Counted from the first letter of the stretch, positions 34,219 through 44,823 are shown. The stretch: 64,000 bases of DNA from Chryseobacterium hagamense (GCF_007991455.1 NZ_BJYJ01000014.1:62001-126000), one strand, 5' to 3'. Numbers and translations are program-made. The notes: generated by a model from the letters alone, not told the origin.

Positions 34219-37206
34219 ATGAAGAAACTTTTTACTTCTTTCTTTTCTCTTTTTGTGTTAGGCACGGTGAGTGCACAATGGTCACCGACAACATATAAAG
34301 GAGAGAAAGTGAGAAAAGAGGCTAATATGAAAGCCTACTATTCATTGGATATTTCAGCATTAAGATCCCAGCTGGCAAATGCTCAGGAAATGGGAAAAGG
34401 TGCGAAAGCGGTAGAAATCTCTTTACCGACATTAGATGGAAAGGTTGAAAAATTTGCAGTCTACAGTTTTCCTGTTTTTGCAAAAGACCTTGCGGACCAA
34501 TATCAATTAGGGTCATATGTTGGGGTAGGAATCAATGACCCTTCAAAATACCTGAGATTTTCTGTTGCCCCTAATGATTTTCAATCCATGATTATCAAGG
34601 GAGGGGAATACGAATTTATTGAACCGGCTAATGCTGATAAAACAGTATATGGGGTTCATCCTAAATCTCAGAAGAACGAAAATGGATTTTTATGTTCTAC
34701 GGGAGAGGATCCTGCTGCTGTAAAACAAATTGATGCATTGCTGAAAAAAGGTGCATCATTTGCGAATCAAACAACAACTTTCAACAAGAGCTACGATAAA
34801 AAGTATAGAACCATGAGGCTGGCTATGTCAACCACAGCGGAATATACCAATTTCTTCGGAGGCGTTGCAGGAGCATTGACTCAGATTAATGCTACAATGA
34901 CAAGAGTGAACGGTGTGTTTGAGAAAGACTTCGCCTTACATTTAAATGTATTAAGTTATCCTGGACTTATTTATACTGATGCTGCTACCGATCCTTATGC
35001 AACGGTAACCAGCGCCTCTCAACCTCCGTCTTCCTGGAATACTTCTCTCAGAGATGTCTTGGCAACGAACGTAGGACAGGCGAACTATGATATCGGTCAC
35101 TTGTTCGGAGCTTCAGGTGGCGGTGGAAATGCAGGCTGTATAGGTTGCGTATGTATGAGTCCTGTCGGTACCACCTACGACCCGGTAGTAGGCTATGGTA
35201 AAGGATCCGGAATCACTTCGCCGGCTACGGGAAGTGTAAATCCTTCTACGGCAAACCCTCCTTCAGGAGATAATTTTGATATCGATTACGTCGCTCACGA
35301 AATGGGACACCAGCTGGGAGCTAACCATACCTTTGCCCATTCTTTGGAAAGTGCAGGGACAAATATGGAACCGGGATCGGGTTCTACCATTATGGGGTAT
35401 GCCGGAATCACCGGTGCTACTACCGATGTGCAGCCTCATTCAGATCCTTATTTCCATTTTGCAAGTAATTTTCAGGTAAATCAGAATTTAATTGCAAAAA
35501 CCTGTGATATAGAAACGAATATCAGCAATAACCCGCCGGTAATTGCTGACATGCCAACCGTCAATATTCCTAAAGGAACTGCATTCGTTTTAACAGCAAG
35601 TGCAACCGATGCTGAAAATGATCCGTTGACCTATTGTTGGGAAGAAATAGATAACGCAAATGTTGTGATTAACAAAACGAATATCGGAACAACAGCTACC
35701 GGTGCTTCTTTCAGATCATTCAATCCTACAACCAGCCCTGTTCGTTACTTCCCTAAATTAGAATCTGTATTGAACGGATATCTGGATAACAGCAATAATA
35801 CATGGGAATCTGTTTCCCAGGTGGCAAGAACAACAAACTTTGCCGTTACTGTGAGAGATAACAATCCGAATGCTACCCAACAGCAAACAGATTATAATAT
35901 CCAACAGGTTATTGTAGGAAATGACGGACCTTTCAAAGTGACTACTCTGTATGCTAACGTAGGTTCTCCAACTGCAATTAACTGGGATGTTGCCAATACC
36001 ACTGCAGCTCCTTATAACGTAACCAATGTAAAAATTGATTATACGACAAATAATGGAACAACCTGGACCTTATTATCTGCCTCTACCCCTAATGACGGAA
36101 CAGAGAATTTTACTTTCCCTTCTTCCATGAACGGGCAGGTTATTAAATTGAGAATTTCTTCAATAGGGAACGTATTCTATGCGATCGGCAGAATAAACGT
36201 AGCGGCATTTGCTCCTTGTGACGGATCTGCTATTACTGGTGTTACGGTAAGTAATATTACTTCCAACGGTGCCACCGTTAGCTGGACTCCGGTTTTAAAT
36301 GCCAGTTATATTATCCGTTACCGTATCGTTGGAACGGCAACATGGCAGCAGACAACCTCTACGAATCCTACCATTACATTGGCTTCGTTAGCTGATACTA
36401 CAAATTATGAAGTTCAGGTAGCAGCAGTTTGTTCAGGAACACCTGGGGCTTACTCTACTACAACCGGTTTCTTAACTCCGGGACTTCCTTATTGTACAGC
36501 CGCTTCAACTACAGCTGCGAATCTTTATATTTCGAGAGTACAGGTAGCCAATATTAATAATAGTTCCACAGGAGCTACTTATACCAACTTTACAACAAAT
36601 CCTTCACTTCAGGTTAATCTTGTAAAAGGAGTTGCCTATCCTATGGTAATCAACAGTAATATTGCAGCTTATGATTTTGCAATGGTATTTATCGATTACA
36701 ACAGAAACGGAACATTTGAATCCACAGAAAGGGTATTGAACTTCCCTGTAACGAATACTTCTACATTCTCAGGAACATTTACAGTTCCTACGACAGGCGT
36801 TGTGGAAGGGCAGATTTTAAGAATGAGGGTTGTACTTGGATACGCAGCAGCAGCGAATGCCGGATTAAATGCTCCTGCAACATATGTTTGCGGAAATAAC
36901 TTTAATGACGGAGAAGTGGAAGACTATAATGTTGTGGTTACTGCAACTGCTTTGTCAACCAACGATGTAGCCGGTCCTAAAAACGATATTCAGATTTACC
37001 CTAACCCGGTATCTGATGTTCTTAATATTACCAAAGTATCCGATAAGGCGATGTATAAAATTTACAGTGCTGCCGGCCAATTGGTAAAACAAGGAAACAT
37101 CAGCGGCGGTCAGATCAATGTTTCTGAACTGATCAAAGGAGGTTATGTTATTACCATCGAAGAAAAGGGAAAAGAAGCATTCAATTCCAAATTCATTAAG
37201 AAGTAA
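34219..37206 (+). CDS. Reprolysin-like secreted metalloprotease with Fn3, GEVED and T9SS domains
   Basis: Encodes 995 residues. Signal peptide to about residue 19 (ends VSAQ); propeptide to about 185; catalytic domain with HEMGHQLGANHTF (His360, Glu361, His364, His370) and Met-turn GSTIMGYAG; a beta region near 435-670; one fibronectin III domain (CDGSAITGVTVSNITSNGAT ...); one GEVED domain (FIDYNRNGTFESTERV ... NDGEVEDYNVVV); and a type A T9SS sorting domain. It is probably an exported protease acting on host or environmental protein. It is a clear paralog of the next gene, alike from the signal peptide to the GEVED domain, so the pair arose by tandem duplication. Confidence 0.93.
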   Translation: MKKLFTSFFSLFVLGTVSAQWSPTTYKGEKVRKEANMKAYYSLDISALRSQLANAQEMGKGAKAVEISLPTLDGKVEKFAVYSFPVFAKDLADQYQLGSYVGVGINDPSKYLRFSVAPNDFQSMIIKGGEYEFIEPANADKTVYGVHPKSQKNENGFLCSTGEDPAAVKQIDALLKKGASFANQTTTFNKSYDKKYRTMRLAMSTTAEYTNFFGGVAGALTQINATMTRVNGVFEKDFALHLNVLSYPGLIYTDAATDPYATVTSASQPPSSWNTSLRDVLATNVGQANYDIGHLFGASGGGGNAGCIGCVCMSPVGTTYDPVVGYGKGSGITSPATGSVNPSTANPPSGDNFDIDYVAHEMGHQLGANHTFAHSLESAGTNMEPGSGSTIMGYAGITGATTDVQPHSDPYFHFASNFQVNQNLIAKTCDIETNISNNPPVIADMPTVNIPKGTAFVLTASATDAENDPLTYCWEEIDNANVVINKTNIGTTATGASFRSFNPTTSPVRYFPKLESVLNGYLDNSNNTWESVSQVARTTNFAVTVRDNNPNATQQQTDYNIQQVIVGNDGPFKVTTLYANVGSPTAINWDVANTTAAPYNVTNVKIDYTTNNGTTWTLLSASTPNDGTENFTFPSSMNGQVIKLRISSIGNVFYAIGRINVAAFAPCDGSAITGVTVSNITSNGATVSWTPVLNASYIIRYRIVGTATWQQTTSTNPTITLASLADTTNYEVQVAAVCSGTPGAYSTTTGFLTPGLPYCTAASTTAANLYISRVQVANINNSSTGATYTNFTTNPSLQVNLVKGVAYPMVINSNIAAYDFAMVFIDYNRNGTFESTERVLNFPVTNTSTFSGTFTVPTTGVVEGQILRMRVVLGYAAAANAGLNAPATYVCGNNFNDGEVEDYNVVVTATALSTNDVAGPKNDIQIYPNPVSDVLNITKVSDKAMYKIYSAAGQLVKQGNISGGQINVSELIKGGYVITIEEKGKEAFNSKFIKK

Positions 37207-37227
37207 AATATAATTTCATGTATTTAT

Positions 37228-37258
37228 AAAATCCTCAGGTCAACCTGAGGATTTTTTT
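37228..37258 (+). terminator. Terminator of the first reprolysin-like gene
   Basis: AAATCCTCAGG and CCTGAGGATTT form a perfect 11-bp stem followed by TTTT. Confidence 0.92.
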
Positions 37259-37455
37259 GTTGAGGTAAACAAGGACAATTTTTCCTGTAGGCCTTTTTTT
37301 ATCATTAAAACGAATCGGATAATTCCAAAAAGTGAGATATTAATATTGATGAAAAATACGGTATAACTGTTATCATTTTAAATAAATAATTTGAATTATT
37401 ATGATATCTGCATGAAAAAAATGAATATATTTTTAAATTAATAATAAAAAATGTT

Positions 37456-37463
37456 TAGCTTTG
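37456..37463 (+). promoter_or_regulatory. -7 promoter element of the giant reprolysin-like gene
   Basis: TAGCTTTG matches TAnnTTTG, 29 bp before the ATG. The 286-bp gap before the gene is A+T-rich with no other gene seen. Confidence 0.5.
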
Positions 37464-37492
37464 TGTAATTAATAGAATATATTGAGAAAGTT

Positions 37493-40400
37493 ATGAAGAA
37501 AATTTTTACTTCTTTCTTTTTCCTCTTTCTGTTTGCGGTTACCAGTGCACAATGGAGTCCTGCAACGTTCCGGGGGGAAAAGACGAGGGTAGGTTCTGAA
37601 ATCAGGAACTATTACTCTCTCGACATTTCTTTACTGAAGTCTCAATTGGCGAAAGCGCAGGAATCGGGTAAAAATGCAAAGCCCGTTATCATCTCTTTGC
37701 CGACTTTAGAAGGAAAAATTGAAAAATTTGCCGTTTACAGCTTCCCTGTGGTCGTAAAAGAACTGGCAGATCAGTATCAGTTAGGATCTTACGCAGGTGT
37801 AGGGATTGATGATCCGGGCAAATACCTGAGATTCAGTTTGTCAGCCGATGATTTTCAGTCGATGATCATCAAGGAAGGCAAATATGAATTTATAGAGCCT
37901 GCTGATAAGAACAAAACGGTTTACGGTGTGCATCCGAAAACCGACAAGAGCAACGAAGGTTTCCTTTGTTCCATGAATGAAGACAGGATGTCTAAAAAAG
38001 AAATTGAAAATCTTTACACTACCGGAAAGGCATTTGCCAATCAGCCGATGATTTTCAATAAATCTTCTGACAAGAAGTACAGAACCATGAGATTGGTCAT
38101 GTCTGTAACAGGAGAGTATACTCAGTTTTTCGGCGGTACCGTTGCTAACGCACTGGTCGCTATTAATGCGAGTTTAACCCGGGTAAACGGAGTATTTGAA
38201 AAAGATTTTGCATTGCATCTTAATCTTCAGAATTATACGAACGTTATCTATACCAATCCCGCTACCGATCCTTATTCGCCGGCTGCTACGGGAGCTGGAG
38301 GAGCTTGGAATCTGGAACTTCAGCAGACGCTTACAGCGAATGTCGGAAATGCCAATTACGATATCGGCCATTTGTTCGGAGCTTCCGGAGGTGGTGGGAA
38401 TGCAGGATGCATCGGATGTGTCTGCGTTGATCCCAGTACTTCTGTACCAAAAGGAAAAGGGTCAGGATATACTTCTCCGGCAGACGGGATTCCGCAGGGA
38501 GATAATTTTGATATCGATTATGTAGCCCACGAAATAGGGCACCAGCTGGGTGGTAACCATACCTTCTCGCACGCTCTTGAAGGGACAGGCGTAAATGTTG
38601 AGCCGGGATCCGGATCAACAATCATGGGCTATGCCGGGATTACCGGTGCCAATACCGATGTACAGGCACATTCTGATCCGTATTTCCATGCGGTAAGCAT
38701 TACTCAGGTTCAGACGAACCTTGCCAGTAAGACCTGTGATGTAGAGACACCGGTTACGAACAATCCGCCGGTTATTGCAGCTTTATCTACTTATAATATT
38801 CCAAAAGGTACGGCATTCGTATTGACGGCTTCAGCAACGGATCCTGAAAACGACCCTATAACATATTGCTGGGAAGAAGTGGATAATGCAAGTACAACCA
38901 TCAATAAAAATAACTTAGGAACTACGGCTACGGGAGCCAGCTTCAGGTCATTTAATCCTACTACAAGCCCGACGAGATATTTCCCTAAATTATCTTCTGT
39001 ACTGGCAGGGGTATTAAATAACTCAAACAATGGTTGGGAATCTGTTTCCACGTTGGCTAGAACCACCAACTTCAGGGTAACGGTACGGGATAACAACCCG
39101 GATCCTGCCCAGCAGCAGACCCAGTTTGCCAATCAGCAGATTATTGTCGGAAATGACGGACCGTTCAAGGTGACCAATACGGCAGCTTACAGCAACGGTC
39201 CTACCAACGTAACGTGGGACGTGGTGAATACAACGGCAGCGCCTTACAATGTAGCCAATGTAAAAATCGATTATACCATTGATAACGGAGTAACCTGGAC
39301 AGTAGCTTCCGCTTCTACCCCTAATGACGGGAACGAGACACTGAACCTAACAGGTCTTACTGCCGGAGGTACCGTGAAAATCAGGGTAAGTGCAATAGGA
39401 AACGTGTTCTATGCTATCGGAAGTGCCAATGTAACGGCTTTATTAACCTGTACGGGAGCAGCTCCTACAGGAATTGCTGTTTCTGCCATTACCCAAAGTA
39501 CCGCTACTGTAAGCTGGACGGCTACTGCTAATTCAACTTACATTGTAAGATACCGTCCGGTAGGAAGTACGACCTGGATTACGGTTAATGCGGCAGCGAA
39601 TTCTGTAAACCTTATCGGTCTGAATGACGGCATCCAATATGAAGTACAGGTGTCTACCGTATGTAGCGGTGTGCAGGGACCTTTCTCCGCATCGGTTAAC
39701 TTTACGACATTAGGGCTTACGTACTGTACAATGACTTCCAGCAACTTTGCTTCGGAATATATTTCCAATGTGACGGTAACGCCGGTAGGTGCTGCCGTAA
39801 TGAGCAACAGCTCTGCAGGGTCCACGTATACCGATTATTCCACGACGCCAAGCGCATTGGTAAATCTGGTGATCGGATCTACAGGGAATACCGTTTCCGT
39901 AACCAAATTCTTCCCGAGCACAGTCTGGAGTGAAGCCGTTGGCGTATGGATCGATTTCAACAGAAACGGCGTTTTTGAAACATCGGAACAGGTAATGGAT
40001 TCTCCTTCCAGCACCACGACTCCGGTTTCTGCTACTTTCAGTGTTCCGGCTACGGCCTATAACGGACCGGCTACGACCAAAATGAGAGTGGCCATGAGGT
40101 ATTCTTCTTCTCCGGTGATGTGTCAGAGCTTCAACGATGGGGAAGTGGAGGATTATGCGGTAAAACTGATCCAGCCGATTGCCTGTACAAGCAACGCTCC
40201 GTTGAATCTTACCGTTACCAACATTACGGCAACTTCAGCTTACGTGATGTGGGATCCGGCTACCGGCGCCACTTATGTACTGCAGTACAGACCATTCGGA
40301 TCCACGACCTGGACGACTGTTCCATTGACGTCAAATGCCTATACCATCAATAATTTAACTGAACAGACCCAGTATCAGGTTCAGGTAGCTTATGTGTGTT

Positions 40401-43400
40401 CCGGAACGACAGGGACTTACACGGCGCCTTATACCTTTACCACGCCGGCAGTTACTTATTGTAATATTACGGCAACCGCCAACACAAACGGATATATCTC
40501 GAATGTAACCGTTAGCCCGACGAACTCTTACGTCATGAGTAACAATTCAGGAGCGAATACGTATACCAACTATTCTTCAGATCCTACAAAGCTGATTACG
40601 CTTGTCCGTAGTTCAGCCAATAATAATATTTCAGTTTCTAAATCCTGGTTAACGACTACCACTTCTTCGCTTGCCGTAGGAGCCTGGATCGATTTTAACA
40701 GAAACGGTATTTTTGAAACTTCAGAAAGAGTAATCAACACAACAGCGTCTACCACGACTCCTGTTACCGCAACGTTCACGGTTCCTGCAACTTCTTACAG
40801 CGGACCTCTGACGCTTAACATGAGGGTTATCTTCTCAACTTCTACGATTACCGATCCTTGTGCTACGGTAGCGAACGGTGAGATTGAAGATTATGCGGTG
40901 AAGATTATCGACCTGTCACCTTGTACGACGGCTCCGCCTTCCCCGATCGTTGTGTCCAATATTACTGCTGCCACCGCAATGGTTTCCTGGATCAACGCTA
41001 CAGGAGCAACCTATACTTTAAGATACAGAACGGGTACGGGTGCCTGGACGGTTATTGCTCCGGCAACCAATCCTTATACGATTCAGAACTTAAATGCTTC
41101 TACAACGTATGAGGTACAGGTAGCCACCATCTGTGGCGGCACTACCGGTGCATGGTCTGCTTCCGTAAACTTTACGACACCGGCAGCTACTTACTGTACG
41201 CCGACTACAACAAGTGTAACAAACGCGTTTATTAATAATATTACCGTTACAGGTCCGAATACGCCAATGATGTCGAATGACTCAGGGGCCAGTACCTACA
41301 CCGATTATTCCAACGATGTGACGAAGATTATCACGTTAGCACGTAATTCTACCGGAAACATCCTTTCCGTAGGCAGAACCATCCTCTCAGGTACGTATTC
41401 TACCTATGCCTGGATTGATCTGAATGGAGACGGCGTATTTGATAACAATCCGATCGGTACCGGAGCAGGTGAAAGAATAATGAACCTTGGATATTCTTCT
41501 ACAACTCCTGTTACGGCAACCTTTGCAATACCTGCCTGGGCGTACAGCGGGACGAACAAAGTGAAAATGCGGGTAATCGTTTATTTCCTTACGCCAACCA
41601 ACGCCTGCTCGCCGCTGACCAGCAACGGAGAAGTTGAAGATTACCAGGTGAAATTTGTGGATATCCAGCCATGTACAACGGCAGCGCCTACAGGAATTAC
41701 GGTAACCAATATTGCCGCTACTACGGCTACGGTATCCTGGATTTCCTCTACCGGTGCTACCTATCAGGTAAGATGGAGAACCACCAACCCTGTAGGGGCA
41801 TGGACAACTTCACCGGTCCTTACCACCAATACGTACAACATGACCGGTCTTACGGAACAGACGGCTTACGAAGTTCAGGTGTCCACCATTTGCGGAGGAA
41901 CACAGGGACCTTGGTCTGCTTCGGTACCGTTTACCACAACACCGATCATCTATTGTAATATGACGGGTACGGGAACAACGGATTACATCTCCAATGTGAC
42001 CATGACTTCCGTGAACCCGGGTATTCCTCCGATGAGCAATACTTCAGTACAGACCAACTACATCAGCTATACAACGCCGGCTACCCTGATCAATCTGGAA
42101 ATCGGTTCCAACGGGAATAAGATTTCAGTAGCTAAAGCAGGCGGACAAAGCGATGCCGTATCTGCCTGGATTGATTTCAACAGAAACGGGGTTTTTGAAG
42201 CTTCCGAACAAATCATGACTTCTGCGGCAAGTACCACGACTCCGGTAACCGCCTTATTCAACGTACCGGCGAATGCCTATAACGGTCCGCTAACGACGAC
42301 CATGAGGGTTGTCCTGAAACGTACAAGTGCCCCGGTAATGTGCCAGAATGCAGTAAACGGGGAAGTGGAAGATTATCAGGTGAAACTGAGACCTTGTTCA
42401 GCAACCGCACCGACGAATATCGCATTCAATACCATTACCCACACTTCCGCAAATGTTACCTGGACAGTACCGACAGGCGGTCTGACTTTCATCGTAAGAT
42501 ACAGGGTTCAGGGTACAACAACATGGACCGAAGTTGTAGTTTCAACGCTGAGCGGTAATCCGCCCTTGGCTTTAACGGGATTAACGCCGGCAACCACCTA
42601 CGAAGTCCAGATTGCAGCAAGCTGCGGCACGACTGCCGGTACTTACACACCGACCCAGACCTTCACTACAAGATGTGATCCTACACCTCCGGCAGTGACC
42701 ATCAGCAATGTGACAACAAACTCTGCGGTAGTAACCTGGGCTCCGGTTGTACCAAGTGCAACTTATGTCGTACGATACAGAGTTGCAGGAACAACCCTGT
42801 GGACGACAATCAATGTTACGGCAGCTCCTTTAAATACGTATACCCTTACCGGTTTAAGCCCGTACACCACATACGAAGTACAGGTGGCCAATATCTGTAA
42901 CGGCGAGACAACGGTAAATACCTGGTCTAATCCTAAAGTGTTTACGACACAGAGAACCTGTGAATTGCCGCCGCCTGGATTAACCATTACCAATCTTACA
43001 CCGACAACGGCAGTAGTGGTTTGGGATGCCTTCCCGGGTGCTACGTATATCCTGCGATACAGAAAAGTAGGGATTCCGAGCTGGACAACGGTAACTTCCA
43101 ATACCAACACCATTACCTTAACCGGTCTGCTGGAGCTGACGCAATATGAAATGCAGGTAGCCAACATCTGTAGCGGAACACCGGGCGCCTATACGCTTCC
43201 GTATCTGTTTACGACCCCAACGGTAGTATACTGCCAGATGCAGGCGACAACGGCCAGTTCGAACTACATTTCAAAAGTAACCGTGACGCCAAATGGCAAA
43301 CCGGTGATGACCAACCCTTCATTAGCATCAAACTATACCGATTATACCGGGGTAACCAACAAGTTCATCGAACTGATCCAGGGATCTGCAGATAATAAGA

Positions 43401-43930
43401 TCAGCATCGATAAAACTTCAGGAAATGCCGGGGTTGCGGTCTGGATCGATTTCAACAGAAACGGATACTTTGATATCAATGAGAGAATCTTTGTTTCCGG
43501 ACCGAATACGGATCAGACGGTGAGCGGAACATTTACCGTACCTGCAGATGCATTTGTAAGCTTAACCGATTACAAATATGTAGTGATGAGAGTGGCCATG
43601 TCGAAAGATGCCATTCCGGTAAACTGTACCAACTTCCCGAACGGTGAGGTAGAAGACTATACCGTAAGGATTTCTAAACTTCCGGTACCGAACCCTGTAA
43701 ACCAGACGGATATTATGATCTATCCTAATCCGGTAAGTACCGTACTGTATGTGAAAAATATCAGCAAAAAAGCGAACTATAAGATCTACAGTGCAGCAGG
43801 ACAGTTGGTGTCAAGCGGAATTATCTTAAATAACAAGATTGATGTCCATGCTCTGATCAACGGAGTTTACATGATAGACATTCAGGACGGAACCTCAGTT
43901 TCTGCCCAGAAGAAATTTATCAAAGAATAA
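37493..43930 (+). CDS. Giant reprolysin-like metalloprotease with seven Fn3 and five GEVED modules
   Basis: Encodes 2145 residues. Signal peptide (MKKIFTSFFFLFLFAVTSAQ), propeptide, and catalytic domain with HEIGHQLGGNHTF (His346, Glu347, His350, His356) parallel the preceding paralog. From about residue 650 the order is Fn3-GEVED four times, then three Fn3 in a row, then a fifth GEVED and the type A sorting domain (DIMIYPNPVSTVLYVKNISK ... KKFIKE). Each GEVED has a D-x-N-x-D/N-G motif of the calcium-binding kind (WIDFNRNGVFE) and ends NGEVEDY; modules are bounded by cysteines. The long stalk probably holds the protease away from the surface or binds polymers. Domain multiplication relative to the paralog is visible directly. 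Confidence 0.93.
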   Translation: MKKIFTSFFFLFLFAVTSAQWSPATFRGEKTRVGSEIRNYYSLDISLLKSQLAKAQESGKNAKPVIISLPTLEGKIEKFAVYSFPVVVKELADQYQLGSYAGVGIDDPGKYLRFSLSADDFQSMIIKEGKYEFIEPADKNKTVYGVHPKTDKSNEGFLCSMNEDRMSKKEIENLYTTGKAFANQPMIFNKSSDKKYRTMRLVMSVTGEYTQFFGGTVANALVAINASLTRVNGVFEKDFALHLNLQNYTNVIYTNPATDPYSPAATGAGGAWNLELQQTLTANVGNANYDIGHLFGASGGGGNAGCIGCVCVDPSTSVPKGKGSGYTSPADGIPQGDNFDIDYVAHEIGHQLGGNHTFSHALEGTGVNVEPGSGSTIMGYAGITGANTDVQAHSDPYFHAVSITQVQTNLASKTCDVETPVTNNPPVIAALSTYNIPKGTAFVLTASATDPENDPITYCWEEVDNASTTINKNNLGTTATGASFRSFNPTTSPTRYFPKLSSVLAGVLNNSNNGWESVSTLARTTNFRVTVRDNNPDPAQQQTQFANQQIIVGNDGPFKVTNTAAYSNGPTNVTWDVVNTTAAPYNVANVKIDYTIDNGVTWTVASASTPNDGNETLNLTGLTAGGTVKIRVSAIGNVFYAIGSANVTALLTCTGAAPTGIAVSAITQSTATVSWTATANSTYIVRYRPVGSTTWITVNAAANSVNLIGLNDGIQYEVQVSTVCSGVQGPFSASVNFTTLGLTYCTMTSSNFASEYISNVTVTPVGAAVMSNSSAGSTYTDYSTTPSALVNLVIGSTGNTVSVTKFFPSTVWSEAVGVWIDFNRNGVFETSEQVMDSPSSTTTPVSATFSVPATAYNGPATTKMRVAMRYSSSPVMCQSFNDGEVEDYAVKLIQPIACTSNAPLNLTVTNITATSAYVMWDPATGATYVLQYRPFGSTTWTTVPLTSNAYTINNLTEQTQYQVQVAYVCSGTTGTYTAPYTFTTPAVTYCNITATANTNGYISNVTVSPTNSYVMSNNSGANTYTNYSSDPTKLITLVRSSANNNISVSKSWLTTTTSSLAVGAWIDFNRNGIFETSERVINTTASTTTPVTATFTVPATSYSGPLTLNMRVIFSTSTITDPCATVANGEIEDYAVKIIDLSPCTTAPPSPIVVSNITAATAMVSWINATGATYTLRYRTGTGAWTVIAPATNPYTIQNLNASTTYEVQVATICGGTTGAWSASVNFTTPAATYCTPTTTSVTNAFINNITVTGPNTPMMSNDSGASTYTDYSNDVTKIITLARNSTGNILSVGRTILSGTYSTYAWIDLNGDGVFDNNPIGTGAGERIMNLGYSSTTPVTATFAIPAWAYSGTNKVKMRVIVYFLTPTNACSPLTSNGEVEDYQVKFVDIQPCTTAAPTGITVTNIAATTATVSWISSTGATYQVRWRTTNPVGAWTTSPVLTTNTYNMTGLTEQTAYEVQVSTICGGTQGPWSASVPFTTTPIIYCNMTGTGTTDYISNVTMTSVNPGIPPMSNTSVQTNYISYTTPATLINLEIGSNGNKISVAKAGGQSDAVSAWIDFNRNGVFEASEQIMTSAASTTTPVTALFNVPANAYNGPLTTTMRVVLKRTSAPVMCQNAVNGEVEDYQVKLRPCSATAPTNIAFNTITHTSANVTWTVPTGGLTFIVRYRVQGTTTWTEVVVSTLSGNPPLALTGLTPATTYEVQIAASCGTTAGTYTPTQTFTTRCDPTPPAVTISNVTTNSAVVTWAPVVPSATYVVRYRVAGTTLWTTINVTAAPLNTYTLTGLSPYTTYEVQVANICNGETTVNTWSNPKVFTTQRTCELPPPGLTITNLTPTTAVVVWDAFPGATYILRYRKVGIPSWTTVTSNTNTITLTGLLELTQYEMQVANICSGTPGAYTLPYLFTTPTVVYCQMQATTASSNYISKVTVTPNGKPVMTNPSLASNYTDYTGVTNKFIELIQGSADNKISIDKTSGNAGVAVWIDFNRNGYFDINERIFVSGPNTDQTVSGTFTVPADAFVSLTDYKYVVMRVAMSKDAIPVNCTNFPNGEVEDYTVRISKLPVPNPVNQTDIMIYPNPVSTVLYVKNISKKANYKIYSAAGQLVSSGIILNNKIDVHALINGVYMIDIQDGTSVSAQKKFIKE
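39449..43680 (+). repeat. In-frame Fn3/GEVED repeat array
   Basis: Twelve modules of about 90-150 codons repeat in frame. The GEVED core sequence encoding WIDFNRNG recurs near 39947, 40687, 42168 and 43442, with a variant (WIDLNGDG) near 41411. Similarity at the DNA level makes unequal recombination between modules plausible. Confidence 0.85.
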
Positions 43931-43959
43931 ACGGATAACATTTAATTATTAATCTATTT

Positions 43960-43987
43960 AAGGCTCTCAGAAATGGGAGCCTTTTTT
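43960..43987 (+). terminator. Terminator of the giant protease gene
   Basis: AAGGCTC and GAGCCTT form a stem with a loop of about 10 nt followed by TTTT, 30 bp after the stop codon. Confidence 0.8.
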
Positions 43988-44146
43988 ATTGGATGATTGG
44001 ATGCTTTTGGGTTTGCTAAAATTAATGTGCATTCAGACGTATCTGATTCATATTCATTTTGATCATCAGGACCTGTGACCCTATTTCTGACAAAGGAAGA
44101 TTCCTGCATCCGTAATCTATCTTCCAGCCTTGCCTCACAACCCATA

Positions 44147-44180
44147 AAAAAATCCCGCCGGAAAATTCCAACGGGATTTT
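44147..44180 (-). terminator. Terminator of the coaE operon
   Basis: On the minus strand AAAATCCCG and CGGGATTTT enclose a 14-nt loop followed by a T run, just past the coaE stop codon. Confidence 0.85.
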
Positions 44181-44187
44181 GTCTGAT

Positions 44188-44823
44188 TTATTCAATGTCG
44201 AAGATGACTTTCTCGGTATGTTCCTTTAGATCTTCCAAATTGGTATTGTTGTAGATGATACAGTCGGCCAGCTTGATCTTGTCCTTCTCCGGCATCTGGT
44301 GTTCCATGATGGCCTGTACCTCGCGGTAGGTTTTGCCGTCCCGGTCCATCACCCTTTTCATCCGGATGTTGTCTTCTGCCGTAACGAGAACGGATCGGTC
44401 GCATTGGAGGTTAAGCTTAAGCTCAAACAGCAGGGCGGTTTCCTTAAAAACCAGATACTTTTTCTGCGCTTTTACCCAATCTTCAAAGTCGTTCCGGACG
44501 GCAGGATGAATAATCCCGTTCAGACCTTCCAGCAGATCATTATCGTTAAAAATTTTTTCCGCTACAAATTTCCGGTTATAAAGCCCTTTTTCGTCATAAG
44601 CCCCATTCCCCAGGAGATCTTTGATTTTTGACCTTAGATCACCGTTCTCATTCACAATATCTTTTGCCCTTTCATCCGAATAATAAACGGGAAACCCGAA
44701 TTCTTCGATAAACCGGGCAACGGTGGTCTTACCCGAGCCGATGCCTCCCGTGAGTCCGATGATCTTGGGCGCCGGTAACGGATCCGGTTCCGCTTGCTGA
44801 GTTTCTGAATGCAGTTCTTCCAT
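44188..44823 (-). CDS. coaE: Dephospho-CoA kinase
   Basis: Encodes 211 residues from the ATG at 44823; an in-frame TTG three codons earlier is less likely. P-loop GLTGGIGSGKTT, then the CoA-domain segment (FPVYYSDERAKDIV) and LLFELKLNLQCDRSVLVTA. It phosphorylates dephospho-CoA in the last step of CoA synthesis. The first 20 residues (EELHSETQQAEPDPLPAPK) are an unusual acidic extension. The upstream MBL-fold gene ends 9 bp before, so both are probably on one transcript. Confidence 0.94.
   Translation of the reverse strand: MEELHSETQQAEPDPLPAPKIIGLTGGIGSGKTTVARFIEEFGFPVYYSDERAKDIVNENGDLRSKIKDLLGNGAYDEKGLYNRKFVAEKIFNDNDLLEGLNGIIHPAVRNDFEDWVKAQKKYLVFKETALLFELKLNLQCDRSVLVTAEDNIRMKRVMDRDGKTYREVQAIMEHQMPEKDKIKLADCIIYNNTNLEDLKEHTEKVIFDIE

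Noticed and set aside
39449..43680. Regular repeats that could suggest a CRISPR or satellite array
   Set aside because: The repeats are in-frame protein modules of about 90-150 codons with diverged sequence, not short identical repeats with unique spacers.
43954..44145. A 63-codon minus-strand ORF between two terminators
   Set aside because: It starts just past the coaE terminator, has odd composition and includes the terminator of the giant protease gene at its end. No promoter or family was recognised.
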